Positions 25,050 to 33,278 of a stretch of 64,000 bases of DNA are shown here, one piece after another. The DNA comes from JAUMWX01 sp023394215 (lineage in GTDB: Bacteria; Bacillota; Clostridia; Tissierellales; Peptoniphilaceae), in NCBI GenBank assembly GCA_050313995.1, contig JBNPMM010000004.1; one strand, 5' to 3'. The first letter of the stretch is position 1; every line of letters begins with the position of its first letter. The notes under the pieces are model-generated. The model worked only from the letters and a program-made list of their open reading frames with translations. It ran no database searches and was not told the DNA's origin. The position numbers and the translations under genes were made by a program.

Positions 25050-25106
25050 TTATGCTTATATAAACATTTATTTTATAGGAGTATTAAATATAAAAGATTA
25101 TAATAC

Positions 25107-25139
25107 TTGATATATAATATTATACGCTATATAATATTA
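25107..25139 (+). promoter_or_regulatory. Promoter overlapped by direct repeats, probable PadR operator
   Basis: TTGATA (25107-25112) and TATAAT (25130-25135) are spaced by 17 bp. The 12-bp sequence TATATAATATTA occurs twice, at 25111-25122 and 25128-25139, at a 17-bp period, with an ACGC/AGCG element after each copy. The repeats lie across the spacer and -10 box of the padR promoter, where an autorepressor would bind. Confidence 0.6.
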
Positions 25140-25193
25140 AGCGATATAAATGTATTTTATATAAAGAGAAAAGAGGATTTTTAGGAGGTGGTT

Positions 25194-25523
25194 ATTATAT
25201 TTCCAATTTCATCGACTTTGATGGATTTTTGCTCTCTCTCATTACTTAAGAATAAGGATCGGTATGGTTACAGTTTTACACAGAAAATTCAACAGTATAT
25301 GAATATTTCAGAATCTACCATATATCCGGTTTTACGAAGACTTGAAAAAGATGAATTGCTTATTACTTATAATAAACCGTATCAGGGAAGAAATAGAAAA
25401 TACTATCAAATAACTGACAAGGGATTGAAACAACTTGAGATTTACAGAAAGGAATGGATTGAATACAAAGTTATGATCGATAATCTTACTAATGAATCTG
25501 TAGACAGTTTGGAGGAAGAATAA
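25194..25523 (+). CDS. PadR family transcriptional regulator
   Basis: A protein of about 109 residues with the PadR winged helix: SSTLMDFCSLSLLKNKDRYG, STIYPVLRRLEKDELL and GRNRKYYQITDKGLKQL. The start codon is unusual. AGGAGG lies at 25183-25188, so the in-frame GTG at 25188 is inside the binding site; correct spacing points to ATT 25194 (giving IFPISS after the initiator) or ATA 25197. PadR proteins repress small membrane-stress operons. The two following genes encode membrane/DUF proteins typically regulated by it, and the stop shares a base with the next ATG. Confidence 0.85.
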   Translation: MIFPISSTLMDFCSLSLLKNKDRYGYSFTQKIQQYMNISESTIYPVLRRLEKDELLITYNKPYQGRNRKYYQITDKGLKQLEIYRKEWIEYKVMIDNLTNESVDSLEEE

Positions 25524-26089
25524 TGACAAGATCGGAATACCTTTACGATTTGAGAAATAGATTATCTAATTTGGATAGCTATGAAAGAGAAGAGGCTATA
25601 AATTTTTATGAGGAACTTTTTGATGAGAGAGGGATAGGATATGATGATCAAGTACCTTTGGATTTCACGAGTCCGCAAAAGGCAAGTTATGAAATTTTTA
25701 GGGATATATCAGCAGAAAGACTTGAAGATCAGCAAGAAGAAAGCAGAGAAAGGGGAAAAAAGGGCAAAAGACCGGGAAAACTTACCACTATATTCTTGTT
25801 AATTTTAAGTTCTCCAATTACAATACCTTTGGCCATAACCTTGTTGCTTCTATTGCTTGTTGTTGCTATTGTCATATTCTTTATATTTGTAGCAGGTATA
25901 CAAATAGTTGGAGCTGCAATATTTGTTATGTTTATATATCTCCCTCCTGAAAGTCTTGACTTATTTTCAATTTTATTTTGTATAGGGATGGCTCTACTGG
26001 GATTCTCTATAAGTATTTGGGCGATAAAGATGGGTAAAAGTTTGAATAATTTTGTAAAAAATAAACTGATAGAATATAGGAAACGTTAG
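25523..26089 (+). CDS. DUF1700 (HAAS-domain) membrane protein
   Basis: A 188-residue protein. The N-terminal helical HAAS/DUF1700 domain (YLYDLRNRLSNLDSYEREEA, INFYEELFDERG) is followed by a basic linker (about 72-88, RERGKKGKRPGK) and three to four hydrophobic helices (ILSSPITIPLAITLLLLLLV onwards). DUF1700 proteins sit between PadR regulators and DUF4097 proteins in many Firmicutes and are thought to be part of an envelope-stress or anti-sigma-like module; the mechanism is not settled. Confidence 0.82.
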   Translation: MTRSEYLYDLRNRLSNLDSYEREEAINFYEELFDERGIGYDDQVPLDFTSPQKASYEIFRDISAERLEDQQEESRERGKKGKRPGKLTTIFLLILSSPITIPLAITLLLLLLVVAIVIFFIFVAGIQIVGAAIFVMFIYLPPESLDLFSILFCIGMALLGFSISIWAIKMGKSLNNFVKNKLIEYRKR

Positions 26090-26099
26090 GAGAAATAAG

Positions 26100-26897
26100 A
26101 TGAAGTTAAAAAGAATAGGTTTTATATCATTTATACTTGGTCTTAGCTGTGTAATTTTGGCAATAGCATTGGGATTTAGAGGATTCAATGTAATAAAGGC
26201 TTATGAAAAAGTGAAATTTAGAGATGTCAATAAATTATCGATAAATTTAGATTTCAACAGTTTGGAGATTATGGAAAGTGATAAGGAAGGATCTGAGCTT
26301 GAAATAGAATATCCAGTTTACAAAAATAACTTGCAATATATTAGTTTAGAAAAAGAAGGAGATCTTTTAAAAATAAGAGCTAATACAAACCGGATATTCA
26401 ATATTGGTAATTCTTTTATCGGAAAAAAAGATTCTATAAAGCTTATCATTCCTAAAAATTTTACTTTCAAGGAAGCAAGTATTAAATTAGATGCCGGTAG
26501 CATGATTGTGTCGGGATTTAAAGCTGAATCTACGGATATTAATCTTAATGCGGGAAGTTTAACTGCAAAGAAAAGTGATTTTGGAAAGCTTGGTATGGAG
26601 CTTAATTTTGGTTCTTTTAAAGGAAATATGATTGAAGTGAAGGATTCAAGTGTAGTCTTGAGTATGGGAAGTTTCGATGGAGAAATAAGAGCAAGAGGAA
26701 GTGTAGATATTAATTTATCTATGGGTTCATGCAAACTTTATACTTATGACGGATATTATAAGTATGAAGCTGATGCTGATATGGGAAGTAAGAGCATAAC
26801 TCGTAAAAATGAAAATGAAGCTGATTTTAATAAACCTTTTGATGGAATTTTTAATATTAAAGTTAGTATGGGCAGCATAAAAATAAAAGAAAATTAA
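26100..26897 (+). CDS. DUF4097 beta-strand repeat protein
   Basis: A 265-residue protein with an N-terminal membrane anchor (about 5-25, FISFILGLSCVILAIALGF) and then repeated short beta strands with recurring LNAGS, LNFGS, LSMGS and VSMGS motifs, the right-handed beta-helix-like pattern of DUF4097. It probably sits outside the membrane anchored by one helix. It is the third gene of the PadR-DUF1700-DUF4097 operon (10-bp gap) and is followed by a strong terminator. The biochemical function is unknown. Confidence 0.82.
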   Translation: MKLKRIGFISFILGLSCVILAIALGFRGFNVIKAYEKVKFRDVNKLSINLDFNSLEIMESDKEGSELEIEYPVYKNNLQYISLEKEGDLLKIRANTNRIFNIGNSFIGKKDSIKLIIPKNFTFKEASIKLDAGSMIVSGFKAESTDINLNAGSLTAKKSDFGKLGMELNFGSFKGNMIEVKDSSVVLSMGSFDGEIRARGSVDINLSMGSCKLYTYDGYYKYEADADMGSKSITRKNENEADFNKPFDGIFNIKVSMGSIKIKEN

Positions 26898-26934
26898 ATA
26901 TAGCGTGACTGTAATTTCCGAGGAGAAATAGTAA

Positions 26935-26991
26935 AGGACTTTATATCGCAGACAAACATTTTTTAGTGTCTTCGGTATAAAGTCCTATTTT
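26935..26991 (+). terminator. Terminator of the PadR operon
   Basis: An 11-bp perfect outer stem, AGGACTTTATA (26935-26945) with TATAAAGTCCT (26976-26986), with an inner GACA/TGTC pairing, is followed by a T-rich tail. It lies just before the 3' end of the convergent gene at 27001 and may also insulate it. Confidence 0.85.
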
Positions 26992-27000
26992 TATAAGATT

Positions 27001-27693
27001 TTAATATCCCATAAAGTTGTCAATTTTTATATTTTTTTCTTCAACACCAAGATTCATCAATTTTTCTTTGAAAATTTTATTCATCATAGGAGAACCGGCT
27101 ACAAGATACTCTGAATCGTTAAGGTTTTTCTTGGCGAACTCATCTGTCTTATTTGTGAATTCATCCCTATCTGAAATGTATATAAGTTTAAGATTAGGCA
27201 TCTTAGCAGAAATTTCGGCAAAAGCTTCTTTGTAGGCAAACTCTCCTCTGTCATCTGAATAAAGAACAGTGATATCGTGATCCAAGTCGTTATTTTCAGA
27301 CCAATGCTTTAGGATGGACCTTACAGGTGTTATACCTATGCCTCCAGCTATTACGAATGATTTTTTACAAGTTCTGCCTAAATCAAAATTTCCTTTAGCC
27401 TCAGCAACTAAAAGGCTGTCACTGACTTTAATCTGATTTTTAAGATATTCCTTGTAGCTTGTATGAGGATCTGCAATCCTTGTGGTAAACATCAAGAAGT
27501 TGTCTTCGGGTGCGGATGCTATCGAAAATATTCTTATCTCTCTGTCATTTTCATCAAGTTTAATATCCTTTGTTTTCCACATTGTATGTTGACCGGCTTT
27601 AAACTCATAGCCTTCGGGTATATCGAAAATATAGCTGTAGCTGTCGCTGGTTTCCTTAACAATTTCTTTTAACTTAACTTCAAAAAAATTCAT
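27001..27693 (-). CDS. FAD/NAD(P)-binding oxidoreductase of the ferredoxin reductase family
   Basis: A 230-residue protein. The FAD domain has REIRIFSIASAP (the RxYSxxS-like flavin motif) and FKAGQHTMW. The NAD(P) domain has VIAGGIGITPVRSILKHW, VLYSDDRGEFAYKE and VAGSPMMN. There is no fused [2Fe-2S] or globin domain, so it needs an external electron partner. Family members move electrons between NAD(P)H and ferredoxin, flavodoxin or haem proteins. It is a single gene on the minus strand between two + strand operons. CTCCC at 27702-27706 is the GGGAG ribosome binding site on the minus strand. Confidence 0.85.
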   Translation of the reverse strand: MNFFEVKLKEIVKETSDSYSYIFDIPEGYEFKAGQHTMWKTKDIKLDENDREIRIFSIASAPEDNFLMFTTRIADPHTSYKEYLKNQIKVSDSLLVAEAKGNFDLGRTCKKSFVIAGGIGITPVRSILKHWSENNDLDHDITVLYSDDRGEFAYKEAFAEISAKMPNLKLIYISDRDEFTNKTDEFAKKNLNDSEYLVAGSPMMNKIFKEKLMNLGVEEKNIKIDNFMGY

Positions 27694-27791
27694 TACAATT
27701 CTCCCTTATTTTTCTTAAATTCTTCAACTACTATTATATCAATTATTGCTAACATATCAACGAACTTATATGGTAAAAAGTAAAAATTTTT

Positions 27792-27800
27792 TGATATAAT
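27792..27800 (+). promoter_or_regulatory. Extended -10 promoter of ftcD
   Basis: TGATATAAT at 27792-27800 is a consensus extended -10 about 23 bp upstream of ATG 27823. The -35 region is not recognisable. Confidence 0.55.
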
Positions 27801-27822
27801 ATTTTAAAGGTTGGGAGGTTAT

Positions 27823-28716
27823 ATGAAAAAGATAATTCAAGCTATACCAAATATCAGTGAAGGCAGGGATAGGGATAAGATTGAAAAGATTCTTGATTCT
27901 GTAAGGAATGTTGAAGGAAGCAAGCTTATAAATTATTCGTGGGATGAGAATCATAACAGGTCGGTAATTACTCTTGTGGGAGAACCTGAAGGTATATATC
28001 AAGCTATGGTAAATTTGATAGATGCAGCTATGCTTTATATTGATATGAGAAAGCATGAAGGAAAGCATCCCAGAATGGGTGCGGTTGATGTTTTGCCGCT
28101 TGTACCCATAAAGAATGTAAGTATGGAAGAGTGCGTAGAGCTTGCCAAAAGGTTGGGGAAATATGTAGGAGATAAGAAAATTCCGGTTTATTTTTATGAG
28201 TATGCCCAGGATCGGGACTATAGGAAAAATCTCGCAGATGTAAGAAGGGGACAGTATGAAGGATTTTTTGACAAAATAAATGATCCTTTATGGAAGCCGG
28301 ATTTGGGACCGTCAATAATGAATGAAAAATTTGGAGCTATGGCAATTGCAGCAAGAAAGCCCTTAATTGCATACAATATAAATCTTAATACTGAGGATTT
28401 ATCAATAGCGAGGCAAATAGCTAAGAAAATAAGATTTAGAGATGGTGGACTTGAAGCTGTAAAGGCCTTAGGAATTTTTGATGAAAATAAGGGTTTGGTC
28501 CAAGTTTCAATGAATTTGGTAGACTACAAGTTAAGTTCAATGGCTAAAGTCTTTGAAAGGGTGAAAGAACTTGCAGAAGAAAGAGGGGTTCAGATCTTAT
28601 CAAGTGAGCTTATAGGAGCTCTCCCAAGTGAAGCTTTGATAGATGTTGCAAAATATTACTTGAAAATAGAGGATTTTAAAAACGAACAAGTATTGGAATA
28701 TGGGATTTTGGAGTAG
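27823..28716 (+). CDS. ftcD: Glutamate formimidoyltransferase
   Basis: A 297-residue protein starting KKIIQAIPNISEGRDRDKIE, the invariant formiminotransferase N-terminus. HEGKHPRMGAVDVLPLVP carries the catalytic histidine region, and LGPSIMNEKFGAMAIAARKP follows. It transfers the formimino group from formiminoglutamate to tetrahydrofolate, the last step of histidine degradation. The cyclodeaminase that completes the reaction is encoded 3 bp downstream. No hut genes are nearby. A glycine formimidoyltransferase of purine fermentation is an alternative I cannot exclude. ATG 27823 is chosen for the GGGAGG site. Confidence 0.92.
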   Translation: MKKIIQAIPNISEGRDRDKIEKILDSVRNVEGSKLINYSWDENHNRSVITLVGEPEGIYQAMVNLIDAAMLYIDMRKHEGKHPRMGAVDVLPLVPIKNVSMEECVELAKRLGKYVGDKKIPVYFYEYAQDRDYRKNLADVRRGQYEGFFDKINDPLWKPDLGPSIMNEKFGAMAIAARKPLIAYNINLNTEDLSIARQIAKKIRFRDGGLEAVKALGIFDENKGLVQVSMNLVDYKLSSMAKVFERVKELAEERGVQILSSELIGALPSEALIDVAKYYLKIEDFKNEQVLEYGILE

Positions 28717-28719
28717 GAT

Positions 28720-29328
28720 ATGTTATTTGTTGATAATACTATAAATGAATATGCAGAAAAACTTTCTTCTGCTGAAAGCAATCCTGGTGGTGGCTCGGTT
28801 GCGGCTTTAAGCGGTCTTATGGCTGTATGCCTTGTTGAGATGGTTGCAAATTTGAGTCAGGATAAACCTGAGAAAATAAAAAAGCTTGTTGAAGCCTGTA
28901 AACCTTACAGGGAATATTTCACGGATATGATAGATTTGGACGGTAAATCTTTCAGGAGGGTGCTTGATGCATTTAAACTTGGCAAGGAAAGTGAGGAAGA
29001 AAGAGAACTTAGGAAGAAGGCTGTAGAGGAAGGATACAAATATGCACTTGAGGTTCCGCTTGACAGTGCAAAGAAGGCTGTGGACTTTATGAAGCTTATA
29101 GAAGAATCGGTGCTTATTTCCACTAAACTTATGCTTGCCGATGCCAAGGCCGCATTAATTCAAATTAAGGCATCAATATCCGGGGCACTCTTAAATGTGG
29201 AAGGTAACTTGAAATACATAAAGGATGATAGATATAAAACAGATATAAAAGAGCAAGTCGACCATATTTTGAATATGGAGGAAAAACTGACATACAGTAT
29301 AGAAAATTATATGAAGGAGAGATTTTGA
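28720..29328 (+). CDS. fchA: Formimidoyltetrahydrofolate cyclodeaminase
   Basis: A 202-residue all-helical protein with the family start AEKLSSAESNPGGGSVAALSG (the glycine-rich folate site). The later helices match cyclodeaminase/cyclohydrolase proteins. It converts 5-formimino-THF to methenyl-THF with release of ammonia, feeding the one-carbon pool. It is cotranscribed with ftcD; in mammals the two activities are one fused protein. Its stop shares a base with the sirtuin start. Confidence 0.9.
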   Translation: MLFVDNTINEYAEKLSSAESNPGGGSVAALSGLMAVCLVEMVANLSQDKPEKIKKLVEACKPYREYFTDMIDLDGKSFRRVLDAFKLGKESEEERELRKKAVEEGYKYALEVPLDSAKKAVDFMKLIEESVLISTKLMLADAKAALIQIKASISGALLNVEGNLKYIKDDRYKTDIKEQVDHILNMEEKLTYSIENYMKERF

Positions 29329-30059
29329 TGTATGAGCAAGTAGTAGATCTTATACTTGATTCCGACAATATTGTCTTTTTTGGAGGAGCAGGTGTTTCAA
29401 CTGAAAGCGGACTACCGGATTTCAGGTCTGCCACGGGACTTTATAATCAAAAGAATAAATATAATTACAGTCCTGAATATATGCTAAGCCATGAATTTTT
29501 GATGGAAAAGCCGGATCAATTTTCAAATTATTATAAGAATAATCTTATAGTAAAAGGGATAAAGCCTAATATTACTCATAAAGTCTTGGCAAAACTTGAA
29601 AAGATGGGTAAACTCAAGGCGATAGTAACCCAAAATATTGATGGGCTTCACCAAATGGCAGGATCTAAAAATGTATATGAGATACATGGAAATCTTGACA
29701 GGCATTATTGTATGAGATGCGGTAAGGAGTATAGTCAAGCCTATGTTTTAGATTATGAGTTTGATGTTTATTGTGAGTGTGGAGGGCTTATTAGACCTGA
29801 TGTGGTTCTATATGGGGAAGGACTTCAGGAAAGGGAAGTAACAGCCTCAATAGAGGCTATAAGTAAGGCAGATTTACTTATAGTTGCAGGTACCTCTTTG
29901 GCGGTTTATCCCGCAGCGAGCTTCATAAGATATTATAGGGGAGATAAGCTTATAATCATAAATAAAGAAGAATTGAATGTCGGAAGAGGAAAAGCCTATA
30001 TGATAAAGGATTCATTGGGAAATGTCTTCAGGGTTATAGATAAAAAATTGGGTAAGTGA
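29328..30059 (+). CDS. cobB: NAD-dependent protein deacylase (Sir2 family)
   Basis: A 243-residue sirtuin: FFGGAGVSTESGLPDFRS (NAD site), TQNIDGLHQMAGS with the catalytic histidine in VYEIHGNL, a four-cysteine zinc knuckle (CMRCG and CECGG), and VAGTSLAVYPAASF. It removes acyl groups from lysines and so regulates metabolic enzymes such as acetyl-CoA synthetase. ATG 29328 overlaps the fchA stop, so it is the third gene of that operon; a functional link to one-carbon metabolism is not obvious. Confidence 0.92.
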   Translation: MYEQVVDLILDSDNIVFFGGAGVSTESGLPDFRSATGLYNQKNKYNYSPEYMLSHEFLMEKPDQFSNYYKNNLIVKGIKPNITHKVLAKLEKMGKLKAIVTQNIDGLHQMAGSKNVYEIHGNLDRHYCMRCGKEYSQAYVLDYEFDVYCECGGLIRPDVVLYGEGLQEREVTASIEAISKADLLIVAGTSLAVYPAASFIRYYRGDKLIIINKEELNVGRGKAYMIKDSLGNVFRVIDKKLGK

Positions 30060-30073
30060 ATTATTAAATTTAT

Positions 30074-30102
30074 TTGCAGTATATATAAAAAGGTATTAAA
30101 AT
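30074..30102 (+). promoter_or_regulatory. Promoter of glnN
   Basis: TTGCAG (30074-30079) and TAAAAT (30097-30102) with a 17-bp spacer, 28 bp before the ATG. Confidence 0.6.
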
Positions 30103-30129
30103 AATATCCATAATAAAGGAGAATTATGC

Positions 30130-32187
30130 ATGAAAATAGTAGATAAAGTAAATTTCGGTAGACTTACTTTTGATAAGTCGATGATGAAAAAGGCCTTGCC
30201 AAAACCCATATATTTGAAATGGAAACAGGCTGTAAGAAATATGGAATCCTTGGAGAAAGAAACTGCAGATATAATAGCTCAGGCTATGAAAAACTGGGCA
30301 ATAGAAAATGGAGCCACTCACTACTGCCATTGGTTTCAACCTTTAAACGGAAGAACTGCAAAAAAAATAGAATCTTTTATTGACAGATCTAAAGAAAATG
30401 ACCCTATAGAAAATTTTTCCGGAGATGAGCTTATAAAGAGTGAGTCGGATGCATCCAGTTTTCCGAACGGTGGGATAAGATCAACATTTGAAGCAAGAGG
30501 ATATAATTATTGGGATTTGACTTCAAATGCCTTTATTTTGGATAAGGTCATGTACATACCTTCAATTTTTGTTTCATATACGGGAGATACCCTTGATAAA
30601 AAACTTCCTCTTTCAAAGAGTATAGATTATTTGTCTGAAAGTGTTACAAAAGTCGTAAATAAGGTTAGCAGGCACAAGGCTTATAGAACAAAGGTAAAAC
30701 TTGGATTGGAACAGGAGTTTTTCTTAATACCCAAGGAAATGTATGAAAAAAGAGCCGACCTTGTGGCATCCGGAAGAACTATATTCGGCTATCCGAGGAT
30801 TAAGTCTCAAGAACAAGGGGGGCATTATTTTGGACTTATACCTGCCAAGGTTAAAGCCTTCTATGATGAGGTAAATTTGAGGCTGTGGGAGTTGGGTATT
30901 TATGCAAAAACAGAACACAATGAAGTTGCACCTACTCAATTTGAAATAGCATGTTTGTTTAGTGATGTAAATATAGCCATAGATCAAAACCACATAGTTA
31001 TGGAGATATTAAAGTCGGTTGCTCAAAAACACGGATTGGTTTGTTTACTTCATGAAAAACCATACAAGAAGTTGAACGGTTCCGGCAAGCATAATAATTA
31101 TTCAATTGTTACAAATGAAGGGCTAAATTTATTTGATCCGGATAAGGATAAGATGCTTTTTGTAATAGCAACTCTTTGTTTGATGGAAGCAACTAAAAAA
31201 TATCCGACCCTTCTTAGAGTAAGTTCATCAAATGTAAGAAATGATTTCAGACTTGGAGGATCCGAAGCCCCGCCTGCCATTATTTCAATATTTTTGGGAA
31301 ATGCTGCGGAGAAACTTATATACGGATTTGCAGGACTTGAAAGAAAGGCTTACGGCAAGGAATCAAATATAGTTATAAACAGGTTAAATTATACTCCGGC
31401 TGATGATTCCGACAGAAATAGAACCAGTCCTTTCGCCTTTACCGGCAACAAATTTGAATTCAGGATGTTGGGTTCATCTTTAAGTGCTTCAGACTTAAAT
31501 ATAGCCCTTAACACTATTATAGGAGCATCATTTGAAGACTTTTACAAGAAGATTAAAGACTTTGAGGGTGAAGAATTAGAAAATAAGATTAAAGAAATCA
31601 TAAAGCAGATGCTTGAAGAAAATCAAGATATACTTTTCGGGGGAGATAATTATCTTGATGCTTGGAAGGAAGAGGCAAAGAGAAGAGGGCTTCCTAATTA
31701 TGGAACCTATCTTGATGCTTTATTCTACTGGAAAAAAGAAAATAATATATTTGTCGATAAAAAAATATTTACACGAGAAGAGTTGGATGCACAGGAAAAT
31801 GTACTTTTGGAAGATACATCTTCTTATTATGAAATAGAAGCTCATGCTATGTTGTATATACTTCAAAAAAATATAGAGCCGTCCGTAATGGAAGAAATGA
31901 TCAGGCATGGTAAGACCCTTTCTTATGTTAAAAATGCTAACATAGAAGAGCAACTTGAGCTTTTAAATAACCTTTTGGACAAGGCTTTTGAACTTAAATC
32001 CACCATTCTTTCCGATCTTAAGAAAGCGGAGATTTTAGAAGGCTTTGATAAGGCGTTTTTCTATAGGGAAAGGGTAGGAAATTCAGTTTGTCAACTTGCG
32101 GGCATATTTGAGTCTTTTGAAGAAATCATAGGTCAGGACCTATGGAAATTACCGAATTATGAGGATATTTTCAATTCATTAAATTAG
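30130..32187 (+). CDS. glnN: Glutamine synthetase type III
   Basis: A 685-residue protein of the GSIII class, much larger than GSI (about 450). The GSIII N-terminus has HYCHWFQPLNGRTAKK and GGIRSTFEARGYNYWD. The catalytic core has KVKLGLEQEFFLIP, KTEHNEVAPTQFEIA and NGSGKHNNYSI. The C-terminal helical domain (about 570-685) is typical. It forms glutamine from glutamate, ammonia and ATP as a dodecamer. It stands alone with its own promoter; no glnR or glnK is nearby. Start ATG 30130 follows AAAGGAG. Confidence 0.95.
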   Translation: MKIVDKVNFGRLTFDKSMMKKALPKPIYLKWKQAVRNMESLEKETADIIAQAMKNWAIENGATHYCHWFQPLNGRTAKKIESFIDRSKENDPIENFSGDELIKSESDASSFPNGGIRSTFEARGYNYWDLTSNAFILDKVMYIPSIFVSYTGDTLDKKLPLSKSIDYLSESVTKVVNKVSRHKAYRTKVKLGLEQEFFLIPKEMYEKRADLVASGRTIFGYPRIKSQEQGGHYFGLIPAKVKAFYDEVNLRLWELGIYAKTEHNEVAPTQFEIACLFSDVNIAIDQNHIVMEILKSVAQKHGLVCLLHEKPYKKLNGSGKHNNYSIVTNEGLNLFDPDKDKMLFVIATLCLMEATKKYPTLLRVSSSNVRNDFRLGGSEAPPAIISIFLGNAAEKLIYGFAGLERKAYGKESNIVINRLNYTPADDSDRNRTSPFAFTGNKFEFRMLGSSLSASDLNIALNTIIGASFEDFYKKIKDFEGEELENKIKEIIKQMLEENQDILFGGDNYLDAWKEEAKRRGLPNYGTYLDALFYWKKENNIFVDKKIFTREELDAQENVLLEDTSSYYEIEAHAMLYILQKNIEPSVMEEMIRHGKTLSYVKNANIEEQLELLNNLLDKAFELKSTILSDLKKAEILEGFDKAFFYRERVGNSVCQLAGIFESFEEIIGQDLWKLPNYEDIFNSLN

Positions 32188-32263
32188 TGTAGCATTTAGA
32201 ATAGAACGTACTGTGCATTTTAAGGGAAGACTTGGGTCTTAGATACATTTACGGTGAAAATAT

Positions 32264-32303
32264 AATACAATTAGCTTGACAATTAGTCAGGCTTAATTGT
32301 ATT
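32264..32303 (+). terminator. Hairpin after glnN that also encloses the next promoter
   Basis: AATACAATTA (32264-32273) pairs with TAATTGTATT (32294-32303), with inner GC and TGAC/GTCA pairs, making a long stem. It lacks a T-run, so as a terminator it is weak. The -35 box of the following promoter (TTGACA) lies inside the hairpin. About 75 bp between the glnN stop and this hairpin hold only a small AAGAC/GTCTT hairpin. Confidence 0.5.
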
Positions 32304-32305
32304 AT
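32276..32305 (+). promoter_or_regulatory. Promoter of the riboswitch-controlled purine operon
   Basis: A consensus TTGACA (32276-32281) and TATTAT (32300-32305) with 18-bp spacing. Transcription would begin near 32312, a few bases before the aptamer. Confidence 0.75.
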
Positions 32306-32314
32306 TTCATTGTA

Positions 32315-32390
32315 CATTGTATTTTAATATCCATAATATGGTTGGATAGTCTCTACCGGCACACCTTAAATGAGTCGACAAATATGAATG
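32315..32390 (+). promoter_or_regulatory. Purine riboswitch aptamer, guanine-type
   Basis: The fold follows the xpt aptamer closely. P1 pairs 32315-32324 with 32380-32390 (one bulge). P2 pairs ATCCA with TGGAT around L2 (TAATATGG). J2/3 reads TCTCTACC. P3 pairs CGGC with GTCG around L3 (ACCTTAAAT). The L2 GG and L3 CC that form the kissing loop are both present. The specificity position in J3/1 (C74 of xpt) is C at 32379, predicting guanine, hypoxanthine or a related oxopurine rather than adenine. The terminator 12 nt downstream makes this an OFF switch: ligand binding should reduce expression of the importer and deaminases. Confidence 0.9.
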
Positions 32391-32401
32391 GGTTTTAGCA
32401 G

Positions 32402-32430
32402 GACGGCAAAAACTTATTCCGTCTTTTTTT
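32402..32430 (+). terminator. Riboswitch expression-platform terminator
   Basis: GACGG (32402-32406) pairs with CCGTC (32419-32423), followed by seven T residues. It lies between the aptamer and the first permease, as expected for transcriptional control. Confidence 0.82.
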
Positions 32431-32450
32431 GTTTTTAAATGGGAGGTTTT

Positions 32451-33278
32451 ATGAACAAAAAAATATATGTATTGATGTTGATACCGGCAGCCATATTGGT
32501 AACATTCTTTATGATATTGCCGCTTATAACATTGATATTTCCTACTTTTCTAAATGGAGATTTTGCTTTTTCGGCATATATAAGCTTTTTCAGCGACTCC
32601 TTTAACTTGAAAGTAATAGCAAGGACCCTTAGGGTATCCTTGATAACCACTTTGGCATGCCTTATTTTGGGCATACCGACAGCATATTTTATTTCCAGGA
32701 CAAAAGATAAGTATAAGTCTTTACTTTCAGCAATCATTCTTTTTCCCTTGCTTACCAACAGTGTAATAAGGGCCTTTGCCTGGATGAATATCTTGGGTAG
32801 AAACGGACTTATAAATGCAAGTTTTATGGGATTGGGACTTATAGATAAGCCCCTTACAATAATGTATACGGAGTTTGCCGTAATACTTGGATCAGTCTAT
32901 TTGTTTTTACCGCTTATGATATCTACTTTGAGGGCTGTGATGGACAATATTTCCGATGATTATATAGAAGCTTCTATGAGCTTGGGTGCAAGTTTTGGTA
33001 AGGTATTTTTTAAGGTTATCATACCTCTGTCAGCATCCGGAATAGTTGTCGGTTCGGTTTTGGTATTTACGGGAACTATAAGTGCCTATACCACACCTTC
33101 GATGCTTGGGGGAAATAAAAAGATGATGCTTACAACTTTATTAAATCAACAGGCTTCAGCACTTTCAAATTGGGATAATGCAAGTATGATAGCTTTTATT
33201 ATGATAGCTCTCAGTCTTTTATTGATGTTTATTATGAACAGGCTCGAAAAGAGATTGGACAGGAGGGGTAAAAGGTAA
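32451..33278 (+). CDS. ABC transporter permease (PotB/PotH type), likely purine-related
   Basis: A 275-residue inner-membrane permease with six helices. The EAA loop is DDYIEASMSLGASFGKVFFKVIIPL, split here as EASMSLGAS with the conserved G. It belongs to the polyamine/iron/thiamine permease family. It heads a seven-part unit of riboswitch, permease, permease, ATPase, binding protein and two deaminases. Annotation pipelines would call it spermidine/putrescine permease; the purine riboswitch and deaminases argue for a purine or similar base. ATG 32451 (behind GGGAGG) is preferred to ATG 32439. Its stop shares a base with the next start. Confidence 0.88.
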   Translation: MNKKIYVLMLIPAAILVTFFMILPLITLIFPTFLNGDFAFSAYISFFSDSFNLKVIARTLRVSLITTLACLILGIPTAYFISRTKDKYKSLLSAIILFPLLTNSVIRAFAWMNILGRNGLINASFMGLGLIDKPLTIMYTEFAVILGSVYLFLPLMISTLRAVMDNISDDYIEASMSLGASFGKVFFKVIIPLSASGIVVGSVLVFTGTISAYTTPSMLGGNKKMMLTTLLNQQASALSNWDNASMIAFIMIALSLLLMFIMNRLEKRLDRRGKR

